Below, in pieces: positions 19,471-29,065 of a stretch of 64,000 nucleotides of DNA. Numbering within the stretch: the stretch's first letter is position 1; every line of letters begins with the position of its first letter. The stretch is from assembly GCF_026283965.1 (NCBI RefSeq), contig NZ_JAPDPD010000001.1, positions 372,001 to 436,000 on the forward strand, in the 5' to 3' direction. Under the pieces are notes generated by a model. The model ran no database searches and was not told where the DNA came from. It saw nothing but the letters and a program-made list of their open reading frames with translations. This stretch comes from Dyella subtropica (lineage in GTDB: Bacteria; Pseudomonadota; Gammaproteobacteria; Xanthomonadales; Rhodanobacteraceae). Made by a program: the position numbers and the translations under genes.

Positions 19471-22302
19471 ATGTCGGACGTAACGATCAAACAACTCGCC
19501 AAGGTACTTGGCATGCCGGTGGACAAGCTCCTCGGGCAGCTGGCCGAGGCCGGCATGAAATTCTCCGATCCGGAGCAGGTCATCAGCAGCACCGAAAAGG
19601 TGAAACTGCTGGGCTTTCTGCGCCGTACCCACGGCAAGGCCGAGGAGACCGCCGAAGCGGAGGACAGCGCGCCGCGCCAGATCACGCTCAAACGCCGTAA
19701 GGTCAGCGAGCTGAAAGTGGCCACGCCTGGCGCGCGCGGCGCGACGGGTGCCAAGACGGTAAACGTGGAAGTGCGTGCCAAGCGCACCTACGTGAAGCGC
19801 AGCGTCATCGCCGAAGAAGCTGGCGCGGACGTGGAGCGCGAGGACGCCGTGCGCAAGCTGCAGGAATCCCACCAGCAGCGCGAGCATGAAGAAGCCGAAC
19901 GCGTCGAGGCCGAGCGCCGCCGCCAGGATGAGGCACAACAACGCGCCGAGGCTGAGCAGCGCAAGCTAGCCGAAGCGGAGCAGCGTCGCCTGCAGGCTGA
20001 GGCCGAGGCTGCCGCGCAAGCCGAAGCTGCGGAAGCTGAGGTCACGGAAGAAGTCCGCGAGGAAGAACCCGCTGTGGTCGAAAGCGCTCCCCAGGCCGAG
20101 GTGGTCACACTGAAGGATAAGGCCGCCCCGGTCCAGCAGACCGTTCAGAAGATCGATCCGAAGTCGCTCGGTATGATCCTGCCGCGCATTCATGAGCCGC
20201 GCCGCCGTGAAAAGCTGGTCGTGCCGCCGCCGGCTGCAGCGCCCGCACCCGCACCCGCACCAGCGCCCACGCCGGTTAAGGCAGCAACAACGGCAGCAGC
20301 GCCGGCACCGGCAGCTTCCGCCGATGCAAACCGCAACAAACCCAAGCACGGCCGCGATCGCGACGAGGGCCCGGGTGGCAAGCGTTTCGCCGCTGGCGAG
20401 CTGCATCTGTCCGATGCCGATCGCGCGCGTCGCTCCAGCAAGCGCGGCAAGCCCGGCAAGGGCGGCCAGCGTGAGGCCGTGCGCGGCGGGCACAGTGCTG
20501 CCGCTGGTGCGCACGGATTCTCGCGCCCGACCGCGCCGGTGGTGCGTGAGGTCGTGATCGGCGATGCCAACGTGGTCGCCGAGCTGGCTCAGAAGATGGC
20601 CGTCAAGGGCTCGGAAGTCGTCAAGGCGCTCTTCAAGATGGGCGTGATGGCGACCATCAACCAGACCATCGACCACGACACCGCGGTGCTGGTGGTCGAA
20701 GAGCTGGGCCACACCCCGGTTGCCGCCAGCAACGACAATGCTGAGGCCACGCTGGCTGCACACACGCAGAGCGCCGAGCTGGAAGGCGAGAAGATGCCGC
20801 GTCCGCCGGTGGTCACCATCATGGGCCACGTCGACCACGGCAAGACTTCGCTGCTGGACTACATCCGCCGTACCAAGGTCGCCTCGGGCGAAGCCGGCGG
20901 TATTACCCAGCATATCGGTGCATATCACGTGGAAACGCCGAAGGGCGTGATCACCTTCCTCGACACCCCCGGCCATGCCGCGTTTACCTCGATGCGTGCC
21001 CGTGGTGCGCAGTCGACGGACATCGTGGTGCTGGTGGTGGCGGCCGACGATGGCGTGATGCCGCAGACGGCGGAGGCCGTGCAGCATGCGCGCGCCGCCA
21101 AGGTGCCGCTGATCGTGGCAGTCAACAAGATGGACAAGTCCGACGCTAACCCGGACCACGTCAAGCAAGGCCTCGGCAATCTCGAGGTGATTCCGGAAGA
21201 GTGGGGTGGCGACACGCCGTTCGTACCGGTGTCGGCCAAGACGGGCATGGGCATAGACGCCCTGCTCGACGCCATTTCGGTACAGGCCGAAGTGATGGAG
21301 TTGACGGCGGTCGAAGATGGCCCCGCATCCGGTGTGGTGATCGAATCCAGTCTGGATCGCGGTCGCGGTCCGGTGGCGACGGTGCTGGTGCAGCAAGGTA
21401 CGCTCAAGCGTGGCGACTTTGTCGTCTGCGGTATCGAGTACGGCCGCATGCGTGCACTGGTCGATGAGAACGGCAAGACCGTGCAGGAAGCTGGCCCGTC
21501 GATCCCGGTACAGGTGCTTGGCCTGTCCGGCGTGCCGGAGTCGGGTGACGACTTCGTGGTGGTCGCCGACGAGCGGCTGGCTCGCGAAGTGGCCGCCGAG
21601 CGTCAGCTCAAGCGTCGCGAGACGCGCATGGTCAGCAAGGCTAATCGCCTTGAGGACATCATGGCCCTGATGAGCCAGGGTGCCGAGCAGCAAACGCTCA
21701 ACATCCTGGTCAAGGCCGACGTGCAGGGTTCGGTCCAGGCGCTGCGCGAGTCGCTGAGCCAGATCGGCAACGAGAACGTGAAGGTCAACGTGATCGCGGC
21801 CGGCGTCGGCGGCATCACCGAGTCCGACGCGACCCTGGCGGCGGCGTCGAAGGCGCTGGTCATCGGCTTCAACGTGCGTGCTGACGCTTCGGCCCGCAAG
21901 GTGATCGATACCGCCGGCCTCGATGTGCGCTACTTCTCGATCATTTATGACGTGATCGATCAGGTGAAGCAGGCGGCTTCTGGCCTTCTCGGCAAGGAAG
22001 TGCGCGAAGAAATCATCGGCGTGGCCCAGGTGCGCGAAGTGTTCCGCAGCTCCAAGTTCGGCGCCGTGGCTGGCTGCATGGTCATCGAAGGTACGGTCAA
22101 GCGCAGCAAGCCGATCCGCGTGCTGCGCGACAACACCGTGGTCTTCCAGGGCGAGCTGGAGTCGCTGCGCCGCTTCAAGGACCTGGTCGACGATGTGCGC
22201 AACGGCATGGAATGCGGTATCGCTGTGAAGCAGTACAACGACGTCAAGGTGGGCGACCAGATCGAGTGCTTCGAGCGCATCGAAGTGGCCCGCACACTGT
22301 AA
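19471..22302 (+). CDS. infB: translation initiation factor IF-2
   Basis: IF-2 is the GTPase that places fMet-tRNA on the 30S subunit. The 943-residue protein begins with an IF2_N domain. A long charged Glu/Ala/Arg coiled-coil linker (about residues 110-210) and an Ala-Pro tract near 250-265 follow. A second IF2_N-type region lies near 355-420. The G domain starts near residue 450 with GHVDHGKTS, and DTPGHAAFT and NKMD follow. The C-terminal domains bind initiator tRNA. The linker is variable in the family. A 128-nt gap separates it from nusA and contains a CGCGCCC/GGGCGCG hairpin. Confidence 0.97.
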   Translation: MSDVTIKQLAKVLGMPVDKLLGQLAEAGMKFSDPEQVISSTEKVKLLGFLRRTHGKAEETAEAEDSAPRQITLKRRKVSELKVATPGARGATGAKTVNVEVRAKRTYVKRSVIAEEAGADVEREDAVRKLQESHQQREHEEAERVEAERRRQDEAQQRAEAEQRKLAEAEQRRLQAEAEAAAQAEAAEAEVTEEVREEEPAVVESAPQAEVVTLKDKAAPVQQTVQKIDPKSLGMILPRIHEPRRREKLVVPPPAAAPAPAPAPAPTPVKAATTAAAPAPAASADANRNKPKHGRDRDEGPGGKRFAAGELHLSDADRARRSSKRGKPGKGGQREAVRGGHSAAAGAHGFSRPTAPVVREVVIGDANVVAELAQKMAVKGSEVVKALFKMGVMATINQTIDHDTAVLVVEELGHTPVAASNDNAEATLAAHTQSAELEGEKMPRPPVVTIMGHVDHGKTSLLDYIRRTKVASGEAGGITQHIGAYHVETPKGVITFLDTPGHAAFTSMRARGAQSTDIVVLVVAADDGVMPQTAEAVQHARAAKVPLIVAVNKMDKSDANPDHVKQGLGNLEVIPEEWGGDTPFVPVSAKTGMGIDALLDAISVQAEVMELTAVEDGPASGVVIESSLDRGRGPVATVLVQQGTLKRGDFVVCGIEYGRMRALVDENGKTVQEAGPSIPVQVLGLSGVPESGDDFVVVADERLAREVAAERQLKRRETRMVSKANRLEDIMALMSQGAEQQTLNILVKADVQGSVQALRESLSQIGNENVKVNVIAAGVGGITESDATLAAASKALVIGFNVRADASARKVIDTAGLDVRYFSIIYDVIDQVKQAASGLLGKEVREEIIGVAQVREVFRSSKFGAVAGCMVIEGTVKRSKPIRVLRDNTVVFQGELESLRRFKDLVDDVRNGMECGIAVKQYNDVKVGDQIECFERIEVARTL

Positions 22303-22364
22303 GAACTAAAGGGAGTGGAGTGAGTAGCGAGGGCGCGAAAACTCCACATCCCAAGTAGTCAGGG

Positions 22365-22393
22365 GCCCGGACAAGTGGTTGTCCGGGCTTTTT
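22365..22393 (+). terminator. intrinsic terminator between infB and rbfA
   Basis: GCCCGGACAA (22365-22374) pairs perfectly with TTGTCCGGGC (22379-22388) across a GTGG loop, and TTTTT follows immediately. It lies inside the rimP-to-truB gene set, 76 nt before rbfA. A weaker GTGGAGT/ACTCCAC pairing lies just before it (22315-22347). Confidence 0.9.
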
Positions 22394-22468
22394 CGCTTGT
22401 CGTAGCCCGCGATGTTGGCGCCCTCGCCATTCGCTCGTCGCCTCAAAAGGCGTTTAAGGAGTTCCCCC

Positions 22469-22849
22469 ATGCCCTCACGCGACTTCAAACGCACCGACCG
22501 CGTTGGCGCCGAGCTGCGCCGCGAGCTGGGCCTGCTGGTCCACGCCGCTGTGCGCGACCATGGCCTGCCGTCGGTTAGCGTGTCGGATGTGGAGGTCACC
22601 CGCGACCTGGACTGGGCTACGGTGTGGGTCACGGCGCTGTTGCCCGACCAGTCCGTACCGGCGGTAAAGGCTTTGAATGAACTGGCCTTCGAATTCCGAC
22701 GCTCGCTGTCACGCAGCATGCGCCTCCGCCGCGTGCCGGAGCTGCGTTTCAAATACGACGATTCAGTGGACAAGGGCGAGCGCATCGACACGCTGCTGCG
22801 CGAACAAGCGCGCGATCTCGGTCCACGCGAGGAAAGCGACGAGGACTGA
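22469..22849 (+). CDS. rbfA: 30S ribosome-binding factor A
   Basis: RbfA is a KH-fold factor for late 30S maturation and cold adaptation. The 126-residue protein begins [20 protein letters not shown], the family N-terminus, after AAGGAG at 7 nt. The frame upstream of this ATG runs over the terminator and is not coding. The stop overlaps the truB start (TGATG), so truB is probably translated by coupling. Confidence 0.95.
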   Translation: MPSRDFKRTDRVGAELRRELGLLVHAAVRDHGLPSVSVSDVEVTRDLDWATVWVTALLPDQSVPAVKALNELAFEFRRSLSRSMRLRRVPELRFKYDDSVDKGERIDTLLREQARDLGPREESDED

Positions 22850-23787
22850 TGGGCCGCATCCGTTTCCGCGACCTGCACGGCATCCTGCTGCTGGACAAGC
22901 CGCTAGGTCTCAGTTCCAACCAGGCCCTGCAGGCGGCTCGCCGGCTGCTCCGGGCCGAAAAGGGCGGCCATACCGGCGCCCTCGATCCGTTGGCTACCGG
23001 CCTGCTGCCCTTGTGCTTTGGCGAGGCCACCAAGATCGCGGGCAGTCTGCTTGGTTCGCGCAAGGCGTATGTCGCCGAGTGCCGTTTGGGCGTGACCACC
23101 ACGACCGCGGATCTCGAGGGCGAGGTGCTTCGTGAGCGTCCGGTGCCGATGTTGGGTGACGCGGTCATCGAAGCGGCCCTGGCCAAGTTGCGAGGACGCA
23201 TCGTTCAGGTGCCGCCGGTCTATTCCGCACTCAAGCAGGAAGGCGAACCGCTTTACCTGAAGGCACGCCGGGGTGAGGCTGTTGAGGCACCACCGCGCGA
23301 AGTGGAGGTATTTCGGCTCGATCTGCTTTCCCGTACAGCGGACAGTCTGAGTCTTTACGTGGAATGCGGATCGGGTACCTACGTGCGGAGCCTGGCCGTC
23401 GACCTCGGCGAGGATCTGGGCTGCGGCGCCCATTTGACCGCGCTGCGCCGTCTCTGGGTCGAGCCGTTCCGTGAGCCGGTGATGGTGACCTTGGACCAGT
23501 TGCACTTAGCGGCGGAGCAGGGCGATGCCGCCATGGACGCTCTGGTGCTTCCCGTGGCTGCTGGTCTGGCCGACTGGCCGGCGCTGCGACTGGACGATGC
23601 CCAAAGCCTGGCCGTCTCACAGGGACGCCAGATTCTGCTTTCGGGGATGGCCGCCGGTCGTTGCGCCGCTTTTGCGCCGGATGGGCGGTTGTTGGCCTTG
23701 TGCGAGCTGGACTCGGAAGGAAAGTTGCGCATCCTGCGCGGCTTCAACTTGCCGCCGCTCATGTCTGACATGCCGAAGACAAGCTAA
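22849..23787 (+). CDS. truB: tRNA pseudouridine(55) synthase
   Basis: TruB makes pseudouridine 55 in the T loop of tRNAs. The catalytic aspartate is Asp46 in the motif [12 protein letters not shown]. The C-terminal PUA-like region is present. The 312-residue length is usual. It shares bases with the rbfA stop codon. Confidence 0.96.
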   Translation: MGRIRFRDLHGILLLDKPLGLSSNQALQAARRLLRAEKGGHTGALDPLATGLLPLCFGEATKIAGSLLGSRKAYVAECRLGVTTTTADLEGEVLRERPVPMLGDAVIEAALAKLRGRIVQVPPVYSALKQEGEPLYLKARRGEAVEAPPREVEVFRLDLLSRTADSLSLYVECGSGTYVRSLAVDLGEDLGCGAHLTALRRLWVEPFREPVMVTLDQLHLAAEQGDAAMDALVLPVAAGLADWPALRLDDAQSLAVSQGRQILLSGMAAGRCAAFAPDGRLLALCELDSEGKLRILRGFNLPPLMSDMPKTS

Positions 23788-23806
23788 CGGCGTGATTGTC
23801 ATGGTC

Positions 23807-23836
23807 TTGTTGTAGTGCGCTCCAGCTCGCTACAAT
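23807..23836 (+). promoter_or_regulatory. rpsO promoter
   Basis: TTGTTG (23807-23812) and TACAAT (23831-23836) are 18 nt apart. A start near 23843 would give a leader of about 108 nt that contains the 19-bp hairpin below. Confidence 0.65.
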
Positions 23837-23870
23837 ACACCGCTTGTTCCAGAGCTTTCATTCATCCAGC

Positions 23871-23916
23871 CGAAGCTTGCGCAACGTCATCGTGCGGTGA
23901 CGTTGCGCAAGCTTCG
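23871..23916. promoter_or_regulatory. rpsO leader: perfect 19-bp inverted repeat
   Basis: Bases 23871-23889 and 23898-23916 are exact reverse complements with an 8-nt loop. The stem includes GCTTGCGCAACGTCA. A T5 run begins only 7 nt after the stem and another (23931-23935) precedes the Shine-Dalgarno sequence, so it is not a standard terminator. It lies between the rpsO promoter and start, the place where S15 regulates its own mRNA in other bacteria. The role here is inferred. Confidence 0.75.
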
Positions 23917-23950
23917 CATCCGTTTTTAAGTTTTTAAGGAAGAGATACTC

Positions 23951-24220
23951 ATGTCCCTCACTGCAGAACAGTCCGGCAAGATCATTGCTGACTTCGGCCG
24001 CGTGCCGAACGATACCGGTTCGCCGGAAGTCCAGGTGGCCCTCCTGTCCGCCCGAATCGACCATTTGACCGACCACTTTAAGGCCCACAAGCAGGATCAC
24101 CATTCCCGCCGTGGTCTGCTGCAGATGGTCAATCGCCGCAAGAGCCTGCTCGCCTACCTCAAGAAGAGCGACCAGGCCCGCTATCAGAGTTTGATCGAAC
24201 GCCTCGGCCTGCGTCGTTAA
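23951..24220 (+). CDS. rpsO: 30S ribosomal protein S15
   Basis: S15 is an 89-residue primary 16S rRNA-binding protein (uS15). The family sequence [20 protein letters not shown] and the helix [20 protein letters not shown] are present. AAGGA lies 10 nt before ATG 23951. It has its own promoter and structured leader and is followed by pnp, as in E. coli. Confidence 0.97.
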   Translation: MSLTAEQSGKIIADFGRVPNDTGSPEVQVALLSARIDHLTDHFKAHKQDHHSRRGLLQMVNRRKSLLAYLKKSDQARYQSLIERLGLRR

Positions 24221-24232
24221 GACTTGGGTTTT

Positions 24233-24280
24233 GCGTTCCTCCATGAACGCGAAAGTCAAAAAGCGGCCATTCATGGCCGC
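24233..24280. promoter_or_regulatory. paired hairpins between rpsO and pnp
   Basis: GCGTTC-CTCCAT-GAACGC (24233-24250) and GCGGCCAT-TC-ATGGCCGC (24263-24280) lie in the 83-nt gap. In E. coli the same gap holds RNase III-cut stems through which PNPase represses its own mRNA. The equivalence is inferred from position and structure. Confidence 0.55.
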
Positions 24281-24303
24281 ACTTCCCAAATCAGGATAAG
24301 ACA

Positions 24304-26409
24304 GTGGCGAAAGTAACCAAGTCATTCCAGTACGGTAATCACGAAGTCACGCTGGAGACGGGCGAAATCGCCCGCCAAGCATCCGGTGCGGTCATGGTCA
24401 GCATGGGCGGCACCGTGGTGCTGGTCACCGCCGTCGCAGCTCCCAAGGCGCGCGAGGGGCAGGATTTCTTCCCGCTCACCGTCGACTACGTGGAAAAGTT
24501 CTATTCCGCCGGCCGTATTCCGGGTGGCTTCTTCAAGCGCGAAGGCCGCCCGACCGAGAAGGAGACGCTGACTTCGCGTCTGATCGATCGTCCGGTGCGT
24601 CCGCTGTTCCCGGAAGAGTTCCGGAACGAAGTGCAAGTCATCGCGCAGGTGATCTCGCTCAACCCCGAGGTTGACGGCGATATCCCGGCATTGCTTGGCG
24701 CCTCCGCCGCGCTGAGCCTGGCTGGCATCCCGTTCAAGGGCCCGGTCGGCGCCGCTCGCGTCGGTTACGCCAACGGCAAGTACCTGCTCAACCCCAGCGT
24801 CACCGAGCTGAAGACGTCCGAGTTGGACCTGGTCGTCGCCGGTACAGCCAACGCGGTGCTGATGGTCGAATCCGAAGCCAAGCTGCTCAGCGAAGAAGTG
24901 ATGCTGGGCGCCGTGGTGTTCGGTCACCAGCAGATGCAGTCGGCCATTCGTGCGATCGCCGAGCTGGCTACCGAGGCGGCCAAGCCGTCGTGGGACTGGC
25001 AGCCGCCGTCGCGTAACGAGGCGTTGGTCGTCGCCATCAAGGGCGCCGTCGGCAACAAGCTGGAAGAAGCCTTCCAGGTGCGCGACAAGCTGCAGCGCCG
25101 CGACGCTATCGCCGCGATCAAGACGGACGTCCTGGACTCGCTCAAGGCGCAGGCCGAAGAGAAGGCCTGGTCAACCGCCGATCTGGCGAAGGAATTCGCT
25201 GAGCTCGAATACCGCACCATGCGCGACAGCGTGCTGAAGACCAAGGTGCGCATCGACGGCCGCAAGCTGGACGACGTGCGTGCGATCAGCGTGCGCGTCG
25301 GCGTGCTGCCGCGTACCCACGGCTCGGCGCTGTTCACTCGCGGCGAGACGCAGGCGCTGGTAGTGGCCACGCTGGGTACCACGCGTGATTCGCAGATCAT
25401 CGATGCGCCGGAAGGCGAGTCGAAGGATCCGTTCCTGTTCCACTACAATTTCCCGCCCTTCTCGGTGGGTGAGGCCGGTCGTTTCGGTGCGCCGAAGCGT
25501 CGCGAGATCGGCCACGGCCGCCTCGCCAAGCGTGGTGTGCAGGCGGTCAAGCCGAGCATCGAGGAATTCCCGTACGTGCTGCGCGTGGTCTCTGAGATCA
25601 CCGAGTCGAACGGTTCCTCGTCGATGGCTTCGGTCTGCGGCTCCTCGCTGGCCATGATGGACGCCGGTGTGCCGCTGAAGGCGCCGGTGGCCGGTATCGC
25701 CATGGGCCTGGTGAAGGAAGGCGACGATTTCGTCGTGCTATCCGACATTCTTGGCGACGAAGATCACCTCGGCGACATGGACTTCAAGGTGGCCGGTAGC
25801 GCCGACGGTATCTCCGCGCTGCAGATGGACATCAAGATCGACGGCATCACCGAAGAGATCATGAAGGTGGCGCTGGAGCAGGCCAAGCGTGGTCGTCTGC
25901 ACATCCTCGGCGAGATGGCCAAGGTCATCAGCACGCCGCGTTCGGAGATGAGCGAGTACGCCCCGCGCCTGCTCACCATCAAGATTCATCCGGACAAGAT
26001 CCGCGAAGTCATCGGCAAGGGTGGCGCCACCATCCGCTCGATCACCGAAGAGACCGGCACCACCATCGACATCAGCGACGACGGCACCGTGATCATCGCC
26101 TCGGTGAATCGCGAGGCAGCCAATGCGGCCAAGGCGCGCATCGAGCAGATCGTGTCCGACGTCGAGCCGGGCCGCATCTACGAAGGCAAGGTCGCCAAGT
26201 TGATGGACTTCGGCGCGTTCGTCACGATCATGCCGGGCAAGGACGGTCTCGTTCACGTCTCGCAGATTTCCAGCGAGCGCGTGGAGAAGGTCTCCGACAA
26301 GCTGAAGGAAGGCGATATCGTCAAGGTCAAGGTGCTCGAGGTGGACAAGCAGGGCCGTATTCGCCTGTCCATGAAGGCCGTGACCGAGGACGAAGGCGCT
26401 AGCGTCTAA
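24304..26409 (+). CDS. pnp: polyribonucleotide nucleotidyltransferase (PNPase)
   Basis: PNPase degrades RNA 3' to 5' by phosphorolysis and is part of the degradosome. The 701-residue protein contains two RNase PH domains (the second near residues 320-540), a KH domain ([17 protein letters not shown], near 560) and an S1 domain ([19 protein letters not shown], near 630). Translation starts at GTG 24304 after AGGATAAG. The length is normal. It closes the translation/RNA operon. Confidence 0.97.
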   Translation: MAKVTKSFQYGNHEVTLETGEIARQASGAVMVSMGGTVVLVTAVAAPKAREGQDFFPLTVDYVEKFYSAGRIPGGFFKREGRPTEKETLTSRLIDRPVRPLFPEEFRNEVQVIAQVISLNPEVDGDIPALLGASAALSLAGIPFKGPVGAARVGYANGKYLLNPSVTELKTSELDLVVAGTANAVLMVESEAKLLSEEVMLGAVVFGHQQMQSAIRAIAELATEAAKPSWDWQPPSRNEALVVAIKGAVGNKLEEAFQVRDKLQRRDAIAAIKTDVLDSLKAQAEEKAWSTADLAKEFAELEYRTMRDSVLKTKVRIDGRKLDDVRAISVRVGVLPRTHGSALFTRGETQALVVATLGTTRDSQIIDAPEGESKDPFLFHYNFPPFSVGEAGRFGAPKRREIGHGRLAKRGVQAVKPSIEEFPYVLRVVSEITESNGSSSMASVCGSSLAMMDAGVPLKAPVAGIAMGLVKEGDDFVVLSDILGDEDHLGDMDFKVAGSADGISALQMDIKIDGITEEIMKVALEQAKRGRLHILGEMAKVISTPRSEMSEYAPRLLTIKIHPDKIREVIGKGGATIRSITEETGTTIDISDDGTVIIASVNREAANAAKARIEQIVSDVEPGRIYEGKVAKLMDFGAFVTIMPGKDGLVHVSQISSERVEKVSDKLKEGDIVKVKVLEVDKQGRIRLSMKAVTEDEGASV

Positions 26410-26431
26410 TCGCGTCCCTGACGTCGTTTCA

Positions 26432-26461
26432 GCAAAGGCCCGGCGCAAGCCGGGCCTTTGC
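26432..26461. terminator. terminator after pnp
   Basis: A 13-bp perfect stem (26432-26444 with 26449-26461) with a GCAA tetraloop, followed by GTTTG. It has the stem AAAGGCCCGGC typical of terminators in these genomes, but a weak T-run. Confidence 0.75.
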
Positions 26462-26472
26462 GTTTGTGGTTT

Positions 26473-26549
26473 AGGGATGCTTTGAACCTATCTGCGGAAC
26501 CTGCCTACGGGGCAGGTGACGCCTCCATAGACAGGTTCAGAACATTCCT
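26473..26549. repeat. AGGGATGC palindromic element, copy 1 (77 bp)
   Basis: The ends AGGGATGCTTTGAACCT and AGGTTCAGAACATTCCT are imperfect inverted repeats (about 18 of the outer 24 positions match). A central ACCTGCC-TACGG-GGCAGGT region makes an inner hairpin. It lies between the pnp terminator and phaE and shares its end sequence with the element at 37085. Confidence 0.65.
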
Positions 26550-26582
26550 GGTGCGTGTGCGGCAATCATCTGCGCATGCTTT

Positions 26583-26591
26583 TGCTAGGAT
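26583..26591 (+). promoter_or_regulatory. candidate extended -10 for phaE
   Basis: TGCTAGGAT fits an extended -10 (TGnTAnnAT). No good -35 is visible. It lies 26 nt before the phaE ATG. Confidence 0.3.
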
Positions 26592-26617
26592 GCTCGTGTG
26601 CAGACGAGGATGAAAGC

Positions 26618-27685
26618 ATGAGCGACCAAGCTACCGATTTTCTCAAGCAGTATCAGACTTGGGCGCAGCAATCCTGGGATACCTGGATGCAATCGCTGCA
26701 AGCGCCTTCCCCTCATCCCTTTCAGCCGTTCCAGCGAACCGCTTCATCGCCCGCCGATGACTTGCTGGGGCGCGCATTAGGCGGTTTGAAGAGCTATGCC
26801 GATTGGTTGCAGGCCGCGGCAACCAGCGGCATCGTGGGGCAAGGGCAGGGCGATTGGCAGCAGTCGCTGCGCCAGTTGTTCACAGGTGGCAGCCAGCCGT
26901 TCGCGCAAGCTTTCGCCGGGATCGACAACGCTTCCGCTCAGGGTTTCGCGCAGCAATGGCAAGCCTGGTTACAGGCTGTGCAACCAAACGGCTTCGGCGT
27001 GCCGCCCCATGGCTTCGGTGATTTGCCCGGTATGGGCGACATACCCGCCTTCGGCTACACCCGCGAGCGGCAGATGCAACAGCAGATGCTGGCCGACGCG
27101 ATGCGCGAGTACGCGGAAACCTCCGCGCGCTACCAGTCATTGATCCTGCGTGCCAATGCGCAGGGTTTCGAGCAGCTGCAGGAAAAGCTTTCGAAGCATA
27201 TGGAGCCGGGCCGGCAGGTGGAATCACTCAAGGCGCTGTATGACCTCTGGGTGGACGCCGCCGAAGAGGCTTACGCCGAGATCGCGTTGTCCGACGAATT
27301 TCGCGAGGCGTACGGCGCCATGGTCAATGCGCAGATGCGCGTGCGCAAGCTGCAGCAAGAGCAGCTTGAGGCACTTTGCCGCGAGCTGGGCATGCCGACC
27401 CGCAGTGAAGTTTCCGCATTGGGCAAGCGCGTGCAGGAGCTGCGGCGCGAGATGCGGGCGACCACCACAGCGCCTGCTGCCAATGACGAAGTGTCGGCTT
27501 TGCGCGCCGAACTGGCCGCGCTCAAACGTAAGCTCGCAAGTCGTTCGGAACCGGCGACGGTAGCGACCAAAAAGGTCGTGTCCGCACCGATGGATGTGGA
27601 TGCCACGCGGGTGCGTAAGTCAGCGTCGGCTCGCCGCGCCACGACGACGGCCCCGGTACGTGGCGCCCCGCGCAAGCGCAAGTAA
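26618..27685 (+). CDS. phaE: class III PHA synthase subunit PhaE
   Basis: The 355-residue protein matches PhaE, the non-catalytic partner of PhaC in class III poly(3-hydroxyalkanoate) synthases. It is rich in Trp and Gln at the N-terminus (FLKQYQTWAQQSWDTWMQ). The conserved family region RYQSLILRANAQGFEQLQEK and LYDLWVDAAEEAYAEIALSD lies near residues 170-230. A coiled coil (about residues 250-310) and a basic tail end it. ATG 26618 follows GAGGA; the upstream in-frame ATGs lack similarity. The phaC gene begins 9 nt after it. Confidence 0.9.
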   Translation: MSDQATDFLKQYQTWAQQSWDTWMQSLQAPSPHPFQPFQRTASSPADDLLGRALGGLKSYADWLQAAATSGIVGQGQGDWQQSLRQLFTGGSQPFAQAFAGIDNASAQGFAQQWQAWLQAVQPNGFGVPPHGFGDLPGMGDIPAFGYTRERQMQQQMLADAMREYAETSARYQSLILRANAQGFEQLQEKLSKHMEPGRQVESLKALYDLWVDAAEEAYAEIALSDEFREAYGAMVNAQMRVRKLQQEQLEALCRELGMPTRSEVSALGKRVQELRREMRATTTAPAANDEVSALRAELAALKRKLASRSEPATVATKKVVSAPMDVDATRVRKSASARRATTTAPVRGAPRKRK

Positions 27686-27694
27686 GGATTCCTC

Positions 27695-28762
27695 ATGTTT
27701 ACACCCCTACGCATCGATCCGGCCAAGGTCCTCGGCGAAATCACCGCCTTCCAGCGCAAGCTCGCAGCGGGGATGGAAAGCCTGCGCGGCCTGCATGAAC
27801 CGGAATACGCCAACACCCCGCGCGAAGCGATCTATCGTGAAGACAAGCTCACCGTCTGGCACTTCAAGGGCACCGGCAAACCGACGTCCAAGACGCCGTT
27901 GTTGATCGTCTATGCGCTAGTCAACACGGTATGGATGACGGATCTACAGGCCGATCGCTCGCTGGTACGCAATCTGCTGGAGCAGGGCGAAGACGTCTAT
28001 CTGATCGACTGGGGCTATCCGGACGGCGCCGACCGCTGGCTGACCCTGGACGACTACATCAACGGCTATCTCGACCGCTGCGTCGATGTCGTGCGCCAGC
28101 GACACGGGCTGGATGCGGTCAACCTGCTGGGTATCTGCCAGGGCGGCGCGTTCTCGCTGTGCTACACGGCCTTGCATCCGGAGAAGGTGAAGAACCTCAT
28201 CACCATGGTCACGCCGGTGGATTTCCAGACGCCGGACAACATGCTGTCGCACTGGGTCCAGGACCTGGATGCGGATATGTTCGTCGATACGCTGGGCAAC
28301 ATCCCAGCCGAGTTGATGAATTGGGTCTACCTCACGCTCAAGCCGGTGCGGCTCAACCAGCAGAAGTACGTGAGCCTGGTCGACATCTTCGACAACCGGA
28401 AAGAGTTGGAGAACTTCTTGCGCATGGAGCGTTGGATCTTCGACTCGCCGGATCAGGCCGGCGAGGCATTCCGCGAATTCATCAAAGACTTTTACCAGGG
28501 CAACAAGCTGGTGAAGGGCTCGCTCACTATCGGCGGCAAGCCAGTGGACCTGGGCATGGTGACCCAGCCCGTGTTGAACATCTTTGCCGAGCAGGATCAT
28601 CTGGTGCCACCGGATGCCTCGCGCGCGCTGGGCAAGCATGTCGGCACCACCGATTACACCCAGTTGGCGTTCAAGGGTGGGCACATCGGCATCTACGTAT
28701 CCAGCCGAGCACAGCGTGAAGTGCCGCCGGCCATTCACCAGTGGCTGCGTTCGCGCGATTGA
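27695..28762 (+). CDS. phaC: class III PHA synthase catalytic subunit PhaC
   Basis: PhaC polymerises 3-hydroxyacyl-CoA into storage polyester on granules. The lipase-like box GICQGG carries the nucleophile Cys148; Asp301 (AEQDHLVPP) and His330 (GGHIGIY) complete the triad. These numbers are one less than the residues known in the Allochromatium enzyme. The 355-residue length is that of class III. No phaA, phaB or phasin gene is next to the pair. Confidence 0.94.
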   Translation: MFTPLRIDPAKVLGEITAFQRKLAAGMESLRGLHEPEYANTPREAIYREDKLTVWHFKGTGKPTSKTPLLIVYALVNTVWMTDLQADRSLVRNLLEQGEDVYLIDWGYPDGADRWLTLDDYINGYLDRCVDVVRQRHGLDAVNLLGICQGGAFSLCYTALHPEKVKNLITMVTPVDFQTPDNMLSHWVQDLDADMFVDTLGNIPAELMNWVYLTLKPVRLNQQKYVSLVDIFDNRKELENFLRMERWIFDSPDQAGEAFREFIKDFYQGNKLVKGSLTIGGKPVDLGMVTQPVLNIFAEQDHLVPPDASRALGKHVGTTDYTQLAFKGGHIGIYVSSRAQREVPPAIHQWLRSRD

Positions 28763-28782
28763 CGCCCCTGAGTGGAGACTGC

Positions 28783-28974
28783 ATGAGCAACGAGAAACGA
28801 CTGTGCCGTTCCAGCAGCCAGCGCATGCTGGCTGGGGTATGTGGCGGTATCGCCGAGTACTACGGCTGGGACCCCACCATCGTGCGCGTGGCATGGATCG
28901 TCCTGACCCTGCTCGGCGGCTCCGGTATCCTGCTCTACCTGATCCTGTGGCTGGTGATGCCGGAAGCGTCCTGA
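28783..28974 (+). CDS. small PspC-domain membrane protein
   Basis: This 63-residue protein is almost entirely one PspC domain: an N-terminal RSSSQRMLAGVCGGIAEYYG segment followed by a hydrophobic helix (IVLTLLGGSGILLYLILWLV). In the family such proteins are envelope-stress membrane proteins; stand-alone copies like this have no known specific role. GAGTGGAG precedes ATG 28783, and it lies 20 nt after phaC, so it may be co-transcribed with the PHA genes. Confidence 0.85.
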   Translation: MSNEKRLCRSSSQRMLAGVCGGIAEYYGWDPTIVRVAWIVLTLLGGSGILLYLILWLVMPEAS

Positions 28975-29065
28975 GCACGCCTCCGCTCGGCCACGCATCC
29001 AGCCCAAGTTACAACGCGGACACCCTAAATCCGCGAGCCCGTCTTTGCATGAGTGAACGACCCGC

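Noticed and set aside
20243-20275. Ala-Pro repeat in infB as a tandem-repeat element
   Set aside because: It is the flexible linker of IF-2, normal for the family.
19966-21693. 575-codon minus-strand frame inside infB
   Set aside because: Antisense to infB, with the Cys/Gly/Arg-rich run from the Ala-Pro linker; no family features.
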